Notes under the pieces: model-generated
Told to the model about the DNA's origin: nothing
Seen by the model: the letters and a program-made list of their open reading frames with translations, nothing else
Database searches by the model: none
DNA from: Streptomyces sp. C10-9-1
Lineage (GTDB): Bacteria > Actinomycetota > Actinomycetes > Streptomycetales > Streptomycetaceae
Direction: 5' to 3'
NCBI RefSeq assembly: GCF_024497955.1
Contig: NZ_JANHKP010000002.1
Location: forward strand, 1 to 64,000
Length of the DNA stretch: 64,000 bases
Shown: positions 27,785 through 36,610 of the stretch, one piece after another
Layout: each line of letters starts with the position of its first letter
Position numbering within the stretch: position 1 is the first letter of the stretch
Program-made: the position numbers and the translations under genes

Positions 27785-27823
27785 CCCGGCTCGGCGTCCG
27801 TCCTCTGTGCCGAGCGGCAGCAT

Positions 27824-27850
27824 GGGAATGCCCGCCCCTTAGGATCCGTT
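27824..27850 (+). promoter_or_regulatory. Sigma-R type promoter of trxB-trxA
   Basis: GGGAAT at 27824-27829 and GTT at 27848-27850 with an 18-base spacer match the disulfide-stress sigma-R consensus (GGGAAT-N18/19-GTT). It lies 69 bp before the trxB start, and trxBA is a known sigma-R target in S. coelicolor. Confidence 0.85.
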
Positions 27851-27918
27851 GGGTGGGGTGAGAGCGATGAACCCGCCCCGTACGCAGTAGGCAGTCGGCA
27901 GAGACGAGGAAGCACCCC

Positions 27919-28893
27919 GTGAGCGACGTTCGTAACGTGATCATCATCGGCTCCGGGCCCGCGGGCTACACGGCTGCCCTCTATACCGCGCGCGCTTCGC
28001 TGAAGCCGCTGGTGTTCGAGGGAGCCGTCACCGCCGGTGGCGCACTGATGAACACGACCGATGTGGAGAACTTCCCGGGTTTCCGCGACGGCATCATGGG
28101 TCCGGACCTGATGGACAACATGCGTGCCCAGGCCGAGCGCTTCGGTGCCGAGCTGGTTCCGGACGACGTCGTGGCCGTCGATCTCTCCGGTGAGATCAAG
28201 ACCGTCACCGACACCGCCGGCACCGTCCACCAGGCCAGGGCCGTGATCGTCACCACGGGTTCCCAGCATCGCAAGCTGGGTCTGCCTCGCGAGGACCAGC
28301 TGTCCGGGCGCGGGGTCTCCTGGTGTGCCACCTGCGACGGCTTCTTCTTCAAGGACCAGGACATCGCGGTCGTCGGTGGTGGGGACACCGCCATGGAGGA
28401 GGCGACCTTCCTCTCGCGCTTCGCCAAGTCCGTCACCATCGTCCACCGGCGTGACACCCTGCGCGCCTCGAAGGCCATGCAGGATCGCGCCTTCGGGGAC
28501 CCGAAGATCTCGTTCGCCTGGGACAGCGAGGTCGCCGAGATCCATGGCGAGCAGAAGCTGTCCGGCCTCACCCTGCGGAACACCAAGACGGGCGAGCTCT
28601 CGCAGCTCGCCGTCACCGGTCTCTTCATCGCTGTCGGCCACGACCCCCGGACCGAGCTTTTCAAGGGACAGCTGGAGCTCGACGACGAGGGCTACCTGAA
28701 GGTGGATGCGCCCTCCACGCGCACCAACCTCACCGGAGTCTTCGCCGCCGGAGACGTGGTGGACCACACCTACCGGCAGGCCATCACCGCTGCCGGTACG
28801 GGCTGCTCTGCCGCCCTCGACGCCGAGCGCTTCCTCGCGGCCCTGTCGGACAGCGAGCAGGCCGCAGAGCCCGAGAAGACCCCCGTCGTCTGA
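27919..28893 (+). CDS. trxB: Thioredoxin reductase
   Basis: FAD enzyme that reduces thioredoxin with NADPH. The 324-residue product begins [20 protein letters not shown], the FAD-binding GxGxxG, has the active-site pair WCATCDG at about residues 135-141, the NADPH motif [12 protein letters not shown] and the second FAD motif [10 protein letters not shown]. It starts with GTG. The trxA gene follows 46 bp later, and a sigma-R promoter precedes the pair, so both are induced by thiol oxidation. Confidence 0.97.
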   Translation: MSDVRNVIIIGSGPAGYTAALYTARASLKPLVFEGAVTAGGALMNTTDVENFPGFRDGIMGPDLMDNMRAQAERFGAELVPDDVVAVDLSGEIKTVTDTAGTVHQARAVIVTTGSQHRKLGLPREDQLSGRGVSWCATCDGFFFKDQDIAVVGGGDTAMEEATFLSRFAKSVTIVHRRDTLRASKAMQDRAFGDPKISFAWDSEVAEIHGEQKLSGLTLRNTKTGELSQLAVTGLFIAVGHDPRTELFKGQLELDDEGYLKVDAPSTRTNLTGVFAAGDVVDHTYRQAITAAGTGCSAALDAERFLAALSDSEQAAEPEKTPVV

Positions 28894-28939
28894 CCGACCG
28901 CACCCTCACCCCTCCCCCGAGCAACGTAAGGAGGCCGCC

Positions 28940-29272
28940 GTGGCCGGCGCCCTGAAGAACGTGACCGACGCTACCTTCGAAGAGGACGTCCTCAAGAGCG
29001 ACAAGCCCGTCCTGGTGGACTTCTGGGCGCCCTGGTGCGGCCCCTGCCGCCAGATCGCCCCGTCGCTCGAGGCCATCGCGGCCGAGCACGGTGACAAGAT
29101 CGAGATCGTCAAGATGAACATCGACGAGAACCAGGCGACCGCCATCAAGTACGGCGTGATGTCCATCCCGATGCTCAACGTCTACCAGAACGGCGAGGTC
29201 GCCAAGACGATCATCGGAGCCAAGCCCAAGGCGGCGATCATCCGCGATCTGGAGACCTTCATCCAGGAGTAG
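28940..29272 (+). CDS. trxA: Thioredoxin
   Basis: Small redox protein that reduces disulfides in cytoplasmic proteins and in ribonucleotide reductase. The 110-residue product has the active site WAPWCGPCRQ at about residues 30-39 and the cis-proline motif SIPML. The GTG at 28940 has TAAGGAGG upstream. It is the second gene of the trxB-trxA operon, closed by a hairpin. Confidence 0.97.
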   Translation: MAGALKNVTDATFEEDVLKSDKPVLVDFWAPWCGPCRQIAPSLEAIAAEHGDKIEIVKMNIDENQATAIKYGVMSIPMLNVYQNGEVAKTIIGAKPKAAIIRDLETFIQE

Positions 29273-29282
29273 CCGTCAGGCT

Positions 29283-29296
29283 GTTCCACGTGAAAC
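29283..29296. other. parS: parS-like site 6 (one mismatch)
   Basis: GTTCCACGTGAAAC differs from the perfect core at one position, between trxA and its terminator. It may be a weaker ParB site. Confidence 0.7.
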
Positions 29297-29303
29297 AGGC
29301 AGA

Positions 29304-29334
29304 GTGGGCTCATTCCCAGCCGGAATGGGCCCAC
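29304..29334 (+). terminator. Terminator after trxA
   Basis: A 13-bp stem (29304-29316 with 29322-29334, with one G-T pair) and a 5-base loop between the convergent trxA and acetyltransferase genes. Confidence 0.75.
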
Positions 29335-29370
29335 TGTGCTGTGCGGCGGACGACACCACCCGCCGAACGA

Positions 29371-29988
29371 TCACAGCGGTCGGAGTACCGGATCCTTCTG
29401 CACCGCGCCGAGCAGACGGTCCAGGGCCAGTTCCACGTCCTCCTTCCACGACAGCGTCGTCCTCAACTCCAAACGCAGACGTGGATGGCTCGGATGCGGG
29501 CGCACGGTCTTGAAGCCCACGGCCAGGAGATGGTCAGCCGGCAGGACACAGGCTGGTTCCTTCCAGCGCGCGTCGCCGAAGGCCTCGATCGCACGAAAGC
29601 CCCGTCGCAGCAGGTCTTTGGCAACCGTCTGCACCATGACCCGGCCCAGGCCCTGCCCCTGGTAACCCGGCGTGATCCACCCCGTGATCAGCTGTACGGC
29701 GTCCGCAGCGACCGGGCTGGTGGGAAAGGCCGCTGAGCGGGGGACGTAGGCAGGGGGCGCGTAGAGCACGAAACCGACGGGCTTCTCATCGACATAGACA
29801 ACCCGTCCACAGGATCCCCAGTCGAGTAGTACTGCGGAGATCCACGCCTCCTTCTCCCACTGAGGCGTGCCCGCCGCTACCGCGGCCTCCCCACTGACGG
29901 GGTCGAGTTCCCAGAAGACACAGGACCGGCACCGCTTGGGAAGGTCCGAGACATTGTCCAAGGTGAGTGGTGCGAGCCGGCGCCCCAT
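29371..29988 (-). CDS. GNAT family N-acetyltransferase
   Basis: A 205-residue protein with the acetyl-CoA-binding motif ITPGYQGQGLGRVMVQTVAKDL (motif A, R/Q-x-x-G-x-G/A) at about residues 107-128. A cysteine pair near the N-terminus (RCRSC) and the beta-strand SCGRVVYVDEKPVGFVLYAPP precede it. The ATG at 29988 has GAGGAAC upstream. The substrate is unknown. It lies between trxA and parB, convergent with trxA; the same order is found in S. coelicolor, as I recall. Confidence 0.85.
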   Translation of the reverse strand: MGRRLAPLTLDNVSDLPKRCRSCVFWELDPVSGEAAVAAGTPQWEKEAWISAVLLDWGSCGRVVYVDEKPVGFVLYAPPAYVPRSAAFPTSPVAADAVQLITGWITPGYQGQGLGRVMVQTVAKDLLRRGFRAIEAFGDARWKEPACVLPADHLLAVGFKTVRPHPSHPRLRLELRTTLSWKEDVELALDRLLGAVQKDPVLRPL

Positions 29989-30134
29989 GAAGGCTGTTCC
30001 TCACTTCGTCGTTCCGCGACGCTGAGCGCTGCCGCCAGCGCACTCCTCTCACTCAGCATGCTGGCGACGAAACCGCCCAGCGCTCCCAGTACCAGCCCTG
30101 CGGTCACCAGTCGGCCGCGGCTCGCCACTCGCAT
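29877..30134 (-). CDS. Possible small membrane protein overlapping the GNAT gene
   Basis: A frame of 85 codons with an ATG at 30134 preceded by GGGAGGG. Its first half codes for a basic start (MRVASRGR) followed by one hydrophobic helix (LVTAGLVLGALGGFVASML) and a charged helix. The last 112 bp overlap the start of the GNAT gene in another frame, where the sequence looks non-coding. It could be a real small membrane protein that ends in the overlap, or chance. It is not similar to anything I recognise. Confidence 0.3.
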   Translation of the reverse strand: MRVASRGRLVTAGLVLGALGGFVASMLSERSALAAALSVAERRSEEQPSWGAGSHHSPWTMSRTFPSGAGPVSSGNSTPSVGRPR

Positions 30135-30248
30135 GGCCCCGCCCTCCCCAGGAGATGGCTCAAGGTGGATGCGTCGTACCAGAACGCATCGTATCCACCC
30201 AGCCCCGACGCGGGTACCGGATACCGGCCAGAGTTGGGGCCCGGACGA

Positions 30249-30288
30249 CACAGGGCGGATGGTGCCCGAAGGCACCATCCGCCCTGTG
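30249..30288. terminator. Terminator after parB
   Basis: A perfect 18-bp stem (30249-30266 with 30271-30288) and a 4-base loop, 33 bp after the parB stop. Confidence 0.92.
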
Positions 30289-30321
30289 CGGGGGAGGGGA
30301 GGGATCGCCCACCCTCGTGTC

Positions 30322-31419
30322 TCAGGATTCGGCTTCCGCCGCGTCCGGGTCCAGCCGCTGCTCCAGCACCCGGCCCTCGCCGGGTGCGAGGGTGCCCAGG
30401 ATGCGCTCAAGGTCCTCCATCGACGCGAACTCGACGACGATCTTGCCCTTCTTCTGACCCAGGTCGACCTTCACCCGGGTTTCGAAACGGTCGGAGAGCC
30501 GCGAGGCCAGGTCGTTCAGTGCAGGCGAGCGCCTCGTGCCGGCGCGCGGACCCTTGGGCTTCGCTGAGACCTCCCTGCCGGAATTGATCAGCGTGACGAT
30601 CTCCTCCACCGCACGCACCGAGAGCCCCTCGGTGACGATGCGGTGGGCCAGCCGGTCCTGCTCCTCCGGCTCCTCGACCGAGATCAACGCGCGGGCATGA
30701 CCGGCGGAGAGGACACCTGCGGCCACCCGTCGCTGAACCGGCGGAGAGAGCTTCAGCAGGCGCAGAGTGTTGGTGACCTGCGGCCGGGACCGACCGATCC
30801 GATCGGCGAGCTGATCATGGGTGCAGTTGAAGTCCTTGAGGAGCTGGTCGTAGGCGGCGGCCTCTTCCAGGGGATTCAGCTGCGCACGGTGGAGGTTCTC
30901 CAGCAGCGCATCCAGCAGAAGCTTCTCGTCCTCCGTATAACGGACGATGGCAGGGACTGCCTCCAGCCCTGCCTTCTGGCAGGCCCGCCACCGACGCTCG
31001 CCCATGATGAGCTCGTAGCGGTCGGCACCCAACTGGCGAACCACCACGGGCTGGAGAAGTCCGACTTCCTTGATGGAGGTCACCAGCTCGGCGAGAAGGT
31101 CCTCGTCGAAGTCCTTGCGAGGCTGCCGCGGATTCGGTGTGATCGCGCCGAGCGGCACTTCCATGAAGTGGGCGCCGACCGGCTCGCTGGCCGGGGAAGC
31201 GGCCTGAGGCGGCGCCACGGAAGCGCCTCCACTCTGCGGCGCGGGCGCTGCCGGGGGAAGCGTGGTGACCTTGGCCGCCGCGACACCGCGATCGGCCGCA
31301 AAGACGGAGGAGGAGGCAGGGGCTCCCGCTCCCGTCGTGCTTCCGCCCTGCGGTTCCTGAGGGGCAGGGGGAATCAGGGCACCGAGCCCACGCCCCAGCC
31401 CTCTACGTCGCTCGCTCAC
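30322..31419 (-). CDS. parB: Chromosome partitioning protein ParB
   Basis: Binds parS sites, spreads with CTP and forms the origin complex that ParA moves during sporulation. The 365-residue protein starts at a GTG (31419) with GGAGGG upstream and overlaps the parA stop by 4 bp. The N-terminal tag [15 protein letters not shown] is the ParA-contact motif. The ParB/Srx domain has [15 protein letters not shown] and GERRWRA, then the HTH domain ([24 protein letters not shown]) and a C-terminal dimerisation domain. Between the N-terminal tag and the ParB domain lies a variable Ala/Pro-rich linker. Confidence 0.97.
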   Translation of the reverse strand: MSERRRGLGRGLGALIPPAPQEPQGGSTTGAGAPASSSVFAADRGVAAAKVTTLPPAAPAPQSGGASVAPPQAASPASEPVGAHFMEVPLGAITPNPRQPRKDFDEDLLAELVTSIKEVGLLQPVVVRQLGADRYELIMGERRWRACQKAGLEAVPAIVRYTEDEKLLLDALLENLHRAQLNPLEEAAAYDQLLKDFNCTHDQLADRIGRSRPQVTNTLRLLKLSPPVQRRVAAGVLSAGHARALISVEEPEEQDRLAHRIVTEGLSVRAVEEIVTLINSGREVSAKPKGPRAGTRRSPALNDLASRLSDRFETRVKVDLGQKKGKIVVEFASMEDLERILGTLAPGEGRVLEQRLDPDAAEAES

Positions 31420-32489
31420 TGGATGCCCTCCGGCGTGTTCTGCTGTGCGTTCTGTGCCCCGTGCGCGTGCTGCGGGTCGTAGCGGACCCCGACACCGCGC
31501 AGGGCGATTTCCCGTGCCGCCTCCAGATAGGAGAGAGCACCACTGGAACTCGGATCGTAGGTCAGCACCGTCTGCCCATAGCTCGGAGCCTCCGAGATGC
31601 GGACCGACCGCGGGATGCTGGTCCTCAGGACCTCTTCCCCGAAGTGGCTCCGGACCTCTTCCGCAACCTGAGAGGCAAGCCGGGTCCGACCGTCGTACAT
31701 CGTGAGCAGGATCGTGGAGACATGGAGGGCCGGATTCAGATGGCCTCGCACCAGATCCACGTTGCGTAGCAGCTGCCCGAGCCCTTCCAGTGCGTAGTAC
31801 TCGCACTGGATCGGGATCAGTACCTCCGCGCCGGCCACCAGCGCGTTGACCGTCAGCAGGCCCAGAGAGGGCGGGCAGTCGATGAGGATGTAGTCCAGCG
31901 GCTGCTCGTATGCCTGGATGGCACGCTGCAGCCGGCTCTCCCGCGCCACCAGGGACACCAACTCGATCTCCGCACCGGCGAGATCGATGGTGGCGGGGGC
32001 GCAGAAGAGTCCTTCGACGTCGGGGACTGGCTGGACGACCTCGGAGAGGGGCCTGCTGTCCACCAGGACGTCATAGATCGAGGGAACCTCCGCGTGGTGG
32101 TCGATACCCAGCGCGGTGGAGGCATTGCCCTGGGGATCAAGGTCGACCACCAGAACGCGGGCGCCATGGAGCGCGAGCGAAGCGGCGAGATTGACCGTGG
32201 TGGTGGTCTTCCCCACACCACCCTTCTGATTGGCGACGATCATGACGCGTGTCTGCTCAGGTCGGGGAAGACCCTCGCCGGCACGGCCCAGCGCCGCCAC
32301 GGCCAGCTGAGCAGCTCGACCGATGGGGGCGTCGTCCATCGGCGGCGGTGTTTCACGTGAAACATCCTCCGCCGCGAACTCGGAACGGGGGCCGGGGACC
32401 GGATCGGTCATCGGTCCCGCGATATTGGCGTCGGACCGCAAGGATTCACTCTCCTCGACTTCAGGCTCGCGATGCACAGAGCCTGCCAT
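31416..32489 (-). CDS. parA: Chromosome partitioning ATPase ParA
   Basis: A Walker-type ATPase that organises ParB-origin complexes in aerial hyphae and interacts with the polar Scy/DivIVA machinery. The P-loop is [10 protein letters not shown], followed by [25 protein letters not shown] and [12 protein letters not shown]. The start is uncertain: I chose the ATG at 32489 ([10 protein letters not shown]) from remembered homologues, giving 357 aa, but the frame is open upstream past 32655, through a parS site, and no ribosome binding site decides it. The N-terminus before the ATPase is disordered. One parS site (32350-32363) lies inside the gene. Confidence 0.93.
   Translation of the reverse strand: MAGSVHREPEVEESESLRSDANIAGPMTDPVPGPRSEFAAEDVSRETPPPMDDAPIGRAAQLAVAALGRAGEGLPRPEQTRVMIVANQKGGVGKTTTTVNLAASLALHGARVLVVDLDPQGNASTALGIDHHAEVPSIYDVLVDSRPLSEVVQPVPDVEGLFCAPATIDLAGAEIELVSLVARESRLQRAIQAYEQPLDYILIDCPPSLGLLTVNALVAGAEVLIPIQCEYYALEGLGQLLRNVDLVRGHLNPALHVSTILLTMYDGRTRLASQVAEEVRSHFGEEVLRTSIPRSVRISEAPSYGQTVLTYDPSSSGALSYLEAAREIALRGVGVRYDPQHAHGAQNAQQNTPEGIQ
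32350..32363. other. parS: parS site 7, inside parA
   Basis: Perfect parS core in the N-terminal part of parA, translated as VSRET in the peptide DVSRETP. Confidence 0.94.
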
Positions 32490-32543
32490 GCTTTCGGGCT
32501 CGTGAACCAGCGAGGCCCCTGGTTCTGTGGAGGAATCCACCTC

Positions 32544-32552
32544 TGTGGACAA
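32544..32552 (-). other. Perfect DnaA box near the parA start
   Basis: Reverse copy of TTGTCCACA in the region between the chosen parA start and rsmG. It may link initiation to parAB expression. Confidence 0.6.
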
Positions 32553-32641
32553 CCCCGTAGCCCGCACGAGGGGCTTACGCGCCCTCCCGGGGGCCGCGGC
32601 CGCACGGCCGCGGCTGATGATTCCCTGCAGCAGTGAGCGAC

Positions 32642-32655
32642 GTTTCACGTGAAAC
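32642..32655. other. parS: parS site 8, between parA and rsmG
   Basis: Perfect parS core in the 249-bp gap upstream of the chosen parA start. In the open extended frame of parA it reads FHVKR. Confidence 0.94.
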
Positions 32656-32738
32656 ACGATGCATGCGCCACCGCGGGCTACCGGGAAGACACTCCGCTCC
32701 GAGCGCGTATGGCAGCCGTACGGCACCACACGCAAGCG

Positions 32739-33455
32739 TCACCTGCGCCGGCGGGTCCGGCTCGTGCGGGCCGCCTTGGCCCGCTTGGCGGCGAATCGCA
32801 CTCCGCCGGGGCTCTCCCCGACCTCCACGCGCACCACGGTCGACAAGGGATCGACGACCCCCTGGCCCACCTGCAGAACGGAGGTCTCGACGACACCGAG
32901 CTTGCCGAGGGCCGAGCGGGCACTGCTCAGCTCCTCCTCCGCGGTGTCCCCCTTCAGGGCCAGCATCTCGCCGTAGGGACGCAGCAGAGGAACACCCCAG
33001 CCGGCCAGACGATCCAGCGGAGCCACCGCACGAGCGGTGACCACATGCACGGGCGGGACCTTGCCCATCATCTCCTCGGCACGTCCCCGGACCACCGTCA
33101 CATGGTCGAGGCCGAGCAGCTCCACGACCTCCTGAAGGAAGGTGGTGCGTCGCAGCAGCGGCTCCAGAAGAGTGATCTTGAGATCACGGCGGACCAGGGC
33201 GAGCGGAATACCGGGCAGCCCCGCGCCCGAGCCGACATCGCACACCGTGACGCCTTCTGGCACCACCTCGGAGAGAACGGCGCAGTTGAGCAGGTGCCGC
33301 TCCCACAGGCGGGGCACCTCACGGGGACCGATGAGCCCGCGCGTCACTCCGGCGTCCGCGAGCAGCTCCGCATAGCGCACGGCTTCCGGGAAGTACTCGC
33401 CGAAAACCGTCCTCGCCTCTTCGGGTGCTTGAGGGAGCTCCGCTGCCTCCGTCAC
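32739..33455 (-). CDS. rsmG: 16S rRNA (guanine-527-N7)-methyltransferase
   Basis: Methylates G527 (E. coli numbering) of 16S rRNA with S-adenosylmethionine; loss gives low-level streptomycin resistance. The 238-residue protein has the SAM-binding motif VCDVGSGAGLPGIPLAL at about residues 70-86 and TARAVAPLDRLAGWGVPLL. The C-terminus is very basic (AKRAKAARTSRTRRRR). It starts with GTG at 33455. The gene is in the usual place between parA and khpB; a hairpin at 33532-33559 separates it from khpB. Confidence 0.95.
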   Translation of the reverse strand: MTEAAELPQAPEEARTVFGEYFPEAVRYAELLADAGVTRGLIGPREVPRLWERHLLNCAVLSEVVPEGVTVCDVGSGAGLPGIPLALVRRDLKITLLEPLLRRTTFLQEVVELLGLDHVTVVRGRAEEMMGKVPPVHVVTARAVAPLDRLAGWGVPLLRPYGEMLALKGDTAEEELSSARSALGKLGVVETSVLQVGQGVVDPLSTVVRVEVGESPGGVRFAAKRAKAARTSRTRRRR

Positions 33456-33531
33456 GGGGAACCGTCCTTCCGTACCGCACGTCGCTGTCCGCGTGGGGAC
33501 CGTGGTGAGCTGATTTCAGGCTGACAAGGAG

Positions 33532-33559
33532 CGGCCCCGCCTGCGAGCAGACGGGGCCG
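33532..33559 (-). terminator. Hairpin between khpB and rsmG
   Basis: Imperfect stem with an 8-bp outer part (33532-33539 with 33552-33559) after the khpB stop. It suggests rsmG-parA-parB are at least partly transcribed separately from the rpmH cluster. Confidence 0.5.
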
Positions 33560-33573
33560 GGGGAACACGTGGG

Positions 33574-34083
33574 TCAGGCAGGCAGGACGACGACGAAGCG
33601 CTGCGGCTCCTCGCCCTCCGACTCGCTGCGCAGCCCCGCGGCCGCCACGGCGTCGTGGACGACCTTGCGCTCGAAGGGGGTCATCGGGTCGAGCTTCACG
33701 GGCTCACCGCTCGACCTGACCTCAGCCGCCGCCTTGGCTCCGAGCTCCGCGAGCTCGGAGCGCTTCTGGGCGCGGAAGCCGGCGATGTCGAGCATCAGGC
33801 GGCTGCGGTCGCCGGTCTCCCGGTGCACCGCCAGACGCGTCAGCTCCTGGAGCGCCTCCAGGACCTCCCCGTCGCGTCCCACGAGCTTCTGGAGGTCGCG
33901 GCTGCCCGCCTCGCTGATGATGGAGACCGCGGCCCGGTCCGCCTCGACATCCATGTCGATGTCGCCGTCGAGGTCGGCGATGTCCAGCAGGCCCTCGAGG
34001 TAGTCGGCCGCGATTTCACCCTCCTGCTCCAGGCGGGTGAGGGTGTCGCCACCCTCGGCGGCGGAGATGGTGCCTTCCGTCAC
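33574..34083 (-). CDS. khpB: KhpB/Jag-type RNA-binding protein
   Basis: A 169-residue RNA-binding protein. It has an acidic N-terminus, a KH domain (about 45-90, with LVGRDGEVLEALQELTRLAV) and a C-terminal R3H domain (FERKVVHDAVAAAGLRSESEGEEPQRFVVV). In Firmicutes this family works with KhpA on envelope and division mRNAs; in actinobacteria the gene regularly follows yidC. It starts with GTG. Confidence 0.92.
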   Translation of the reverse strand: MTEGTISAAEGGDTLTRLEQEGEIAADYLEGLLDIADLDGDIDMDVEADRAAVSIISEAGSRDLQKLVGRDGEVLEALQELTRLAVHRETGDRSRLMLDIAGFRAQKRSELAELGAKAAAEVRSSGEPVKLDPMTPFERKVVHDAVAAAGLRSESEGEEPQRFVVVLPA

Positions 34084-34097
34084 GGATGGACTCCTTC

Positions 34098-35360
34098 TTA
34101 CTTCTTCGACGACGGGTGCTTGGGACGCTGGGGCCCCTTGCGCTGACCGGACTTGGGCTGGCGAGTGGAACCGGCCGCCTTGGCGCCCGCGGACTTGGCC
34201 TGGGGAGCCTCACCCGCCTGTCCCTTCTGGAGGGACGGCTTGGAGGCGGCGGCACCGGCGGTGCTGTCGGCGCCCTTGGTGGTCGACTGCGCGGACTGCC
34301 TCTGGGCCTTGCTCTGGCGCTTGGGCTGCTGGCGACGGTGGGATCCGCCTTCTGCCTCGGCCATGGCGGTGTCGCTCTTGGCCACCGTGCCGTCGGCCTG
34401 GGCCACCAGTCCCGCCTTGGCGAGGCCCGTGACGAAGCGCCGCTCGTTGTCGTTGCGGTCCGGTCCCTTGGCGACGATCGTCTGGACCACGGTCCGCTTG
34501 CGGCGGGAGCCGACCTGCCCGCTCGTGGTGATGCCCTTCAGCATGCGCTGGAGGTACTGGTCCTGTGCCTTGCTGCCCGGCGTGGGGTTCTGGTTGATCA
34601 CGTACATCTGCTGGCCCATGGTCCACACGTTGGTGGTCAGCCAGTAGACGAGGACACCGACCGGGAAGTTGATGCCCATCACGGCGAAGATCACCGGGAA
34701 GATGTACATGAGCATCTTCTGCTGGTTCATGTACGGCGTCTTGACCGTGAGGTCGACGTTCTTCTGCATCAGCTGGCGCTGGGTGTAGAACTGCGACGCC
34801 GACATCAGGACGATCATGACCGCGGTGACGATGCGGACGTCGAGCAGCGTGGCGTCGAGCGCCTGGACCTTCTCGGGCGAGTCCATGAACTTCGCGGCGA
34901 TCGGCGCACCGAAGATGTGCGCCTGGCGGGCGCTGTCCACGAGGCTCTGGTTGAGAACGCCGATCTCCTGGCCGGAGGCGATCTTGCTGAGCACGTGGTA
35001 GAGGGCGAAGAAGAACGGCGACTGCGCCAGGATGGGCAGGCACGAGGAGAGCGGGTTGGTCCCGGTCTCCTTGTACAGCTTCATCATCTCTTCGGACTGC
35101 CGCTGGCGGTCCGACTTGTAGCGCTCCTGGATCGCCTTCATCTTGGGCTGGAGCGCCTGCATGTTCCGCATCGACTTGATCTGCTTCACGAAGAGCGGGA
35201 TCAGGCAGATACGGATCAGCACCACCAGGGACACGATGGACAGTCCCCAGGCCCAGCCCGTGTCCGGGCCGAAGACGGCCCCGTAGAGCGAGTGGAACTG
35301 GACGATGATCCACGAGACAGGTGTGGTGATAAAACTGAAGAGACTGGCAATCGTGTCCAC
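34098..35360 (-). CDS. yidC: Membrane protein insertase YidC
   Basis: Inserts proteins into the membrane, alone or with SecYEG. The 420-residue protein has five hydrophobic segments in the Oxa1/YidC fold: [12 protein letters not shown] near the N-terminus, the loop [17 protein letters not shown], and [23 protein letters not shown]. The C-terminal 100 residues are a basic, Lys/Gln/Ala-rich tail that can contact the ribosome. It starts with GTG and lies 3 bp after yidD. Confidence 0.96.
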   Translation of the reverse strand: MDTIASLFSFITTPVSWIIVQFHSLYGAVFGPDTGWAWGLSIVSLVVLIRICLIPLFVKQIKSMRNMQALQPKMKAIQERYKSDRQRQSEEMMKLYKETGTNPLSSCLPILAQSPFFFALYHVLSKIASGQEIGVLNQSLVDSARQAHIFGAPIAAKFMDSPEKVQALDATLLDVRIVTAVMIVLMSASQFYTQRQLMQKNVDLTVKTPYMNQQKMLMYIFPVIFAVMGINFPVGVLVYWLTTNVWTMGQQMYVINQNPTPGSKAQDQYLQRMLKGITTSGQVGSRRKRTVVQTIVAKGPDRNDNERRFVTGLAKAGLVAQADGTVAKSDTAMAEAEGGSHRRQQPKRQSKAQRQSAQSTTKGADSTAGAAASKPSLQKGQAGEAPQAKSAGAKAAGSTRQPKSGQRKGPQRPKHPSSKK

Positions 35361-35363
35361 TAA

Positions 35364-35723
35364 TCAGGCTCCTTGAGCATTGGGCGAGGTCTCTGCGACC
35401 GGGGCCGTGGCCTCGGCAGCCGATCCCGGGGCCGGCACATCAGCGGCGGAGTGCCCGCCCTTGCTGCCACGCAGGGCATCGCGCAGCATTTCGTGCCATC
35501 GGGGCCGCTTGCGCGGCGGGACGTGGTCCACTCCGCCCGGGGACCACGGGTTGCACCGCAGGATCCGCCAGGCGGTCAGGGCTGTTCCCTTGACCGCGCC
35601 GTGCCGGTCGATGGCCGTGAATCCGTAGTGGGAACACGACGGGTAATACCTGCACACAGGTCCCAGCAGCGGGCTGATCGTCCACTGGTAGATCTTGATC
35701 AGTGCCAGCAGCGGGTACTTCAT
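35364..35723 (-). CDS. yidD: Membrane protein insertion efficiency factor YidD
   Basis: A 119-residue membrane-associated protein that assists YidC. Family signature [25 protein letters not shown] with the conserved cysteines, then [13 protein letters not shown]. The last 50 residues are a variable Ala/Pro-rich tail. It overlaps rnpA by 4 bp. Confidence 0.95.
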   Translation of the reverse strand: MKYPLLALIKIYQWTISPLLGPVCRYYPSCSHYGFTAIDRHGAVKGTALTAWRILRCNPWSPGGVDHVPPRKRPRWHEMLRDALRGSKGGHSAADVPAPGSAAEATAPVAETSPNAQGA

Positions 35724-36091
35724 CGCGCGCCCCCTCCCAGCAGCCGCCGGAGAGCGGCGTCCAGGTCTTGGGCCAGCTGTGCGTGTTCGGCGTCACCCGC
35801 ACCGGGCAGCGCCCGTACGACCACCAGGCTACCGGGGGGCAGCTCGGAGAGCCGATCCCGCATGAGGTGGCGCAGTCTCCGCTTCACCTTGTTCCGAACC
35901 ACGGCACCGCCCACGGCCTTGCTCACGACGAAACCCGCACACGTCTGGGAGGCGCTCTCCCCAGGCGCGTGCGGGTCCATGGCACCGCTTCGAAGGTGGA
36001 CGACGAGGAGCGGGCGTCCGGCCCGGCGCCCTCGGCGTACCGCAGTCGCGAAGTCCTCGCGCCGCCTCAGCCGATTCTCGGTAGGCAGCAC
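35720..36091 (-). CDS. rnpA: Ribonuclease P protein component
   Basis: Protein subunit of RNase P, which trims tRNA 5' ends. The 123-residue protein starts [27 protein letters not shown] and contains the RNR signature [15 protein letters not shown] at about residues 66-80. It lies 21 bp after rpmH. Confidence 0.95.
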   Translation of the reverse strand: MLPTENRLRRREDFATAVRRGRRAGRPLLVVHLRSGAMDPHAPGESASQTCAGFVVSKAVGGAVVRNKVKRRLRHLMRDRLSELPPGSLVVVRALPGAGDAEHAQLAQDLDAALRRLLGGGAR

Positions 36092-36112
36092 GTCATGACC
36101 TGTTTAAGGCGA

Positions 36113-36250
36113 TCAGGCGGACAGGTTGGCGCGACCCTTGCTGCGGCGGTTCGCCAGGATGGCGCGGCCGGCACGGGTACGCATGCGCAGGCGGAAACCG
36201 TGGGTCTTCGCACGACGACGGTTGTTCGGCTGGAAGGTGCGCTTGCTCAC
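36113..36250 (-). CDS. rpmH: 50S ribosomal protein L34
   Basis: A 45-residue ribosomal protein, [18 protein letters not shown] followed by [12 protein letters not shown] and ending RANLSA. It starts with GTG at 36250. It is the first gene of the leftward cluster rpmH-rnpA-yidD-yidC and is divergent from dnaA. Confidence 0.97.
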   Translation of the reverse strand: MSKRTFQPNNRRRAKTHGFRLRMRTRAGRAILANRRSKGRANLSA

Positions 36251-36481
36251 TCGGGGGCTCCAGAAATGATTCGTTGGTGGCGGGACATCGCCTGGCTGTC
36301 ACCGTGCGCCCACGAGTAGCTCGCGTTCACGCCCGAGTGCACCGCTTCTCGACCACGGACCGTGGTCTTTGCCCATCGGAGGCAGGCGGCAGCAGCCATC
36401 GACAACTCGACCTGGTTACGGTACGCGCGGCTACGCCATCCGGTCAAACCACGTGGATGGCGGGGTGCCCTGTACACAGGC

Positions 36482-36524
36482 TGTGGACAACAACTTGAAC
36501 CGCACGGGTCGGCCTGACTACCGT
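36482..36524 (+). promoter_or_regulatory. DnaA box and promoter of dnaA
   Basis: A perfect reverse DnaA box (TTGTCCACA) at 36482-36490 is followed by TTGAAC (36495-36500), an 18-base spacer and TACCGT (36519-36524), a plausible housekeeping promoter. DnaA bound to the box would touch the -35 region, a simple autorepression layout. The rest of the 360-bp rpmH-dnaA gap shows no gene. Confidence 0.65.
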
Positions 36525-36610
36525 GGCTGAACTCGGATTCTTTTCCTGCCTGTCTTCCTATCCCGTCCCGAGAACCACACATTCGTGGGACCTGCGAGAG
36601 AGCGTGCTTT

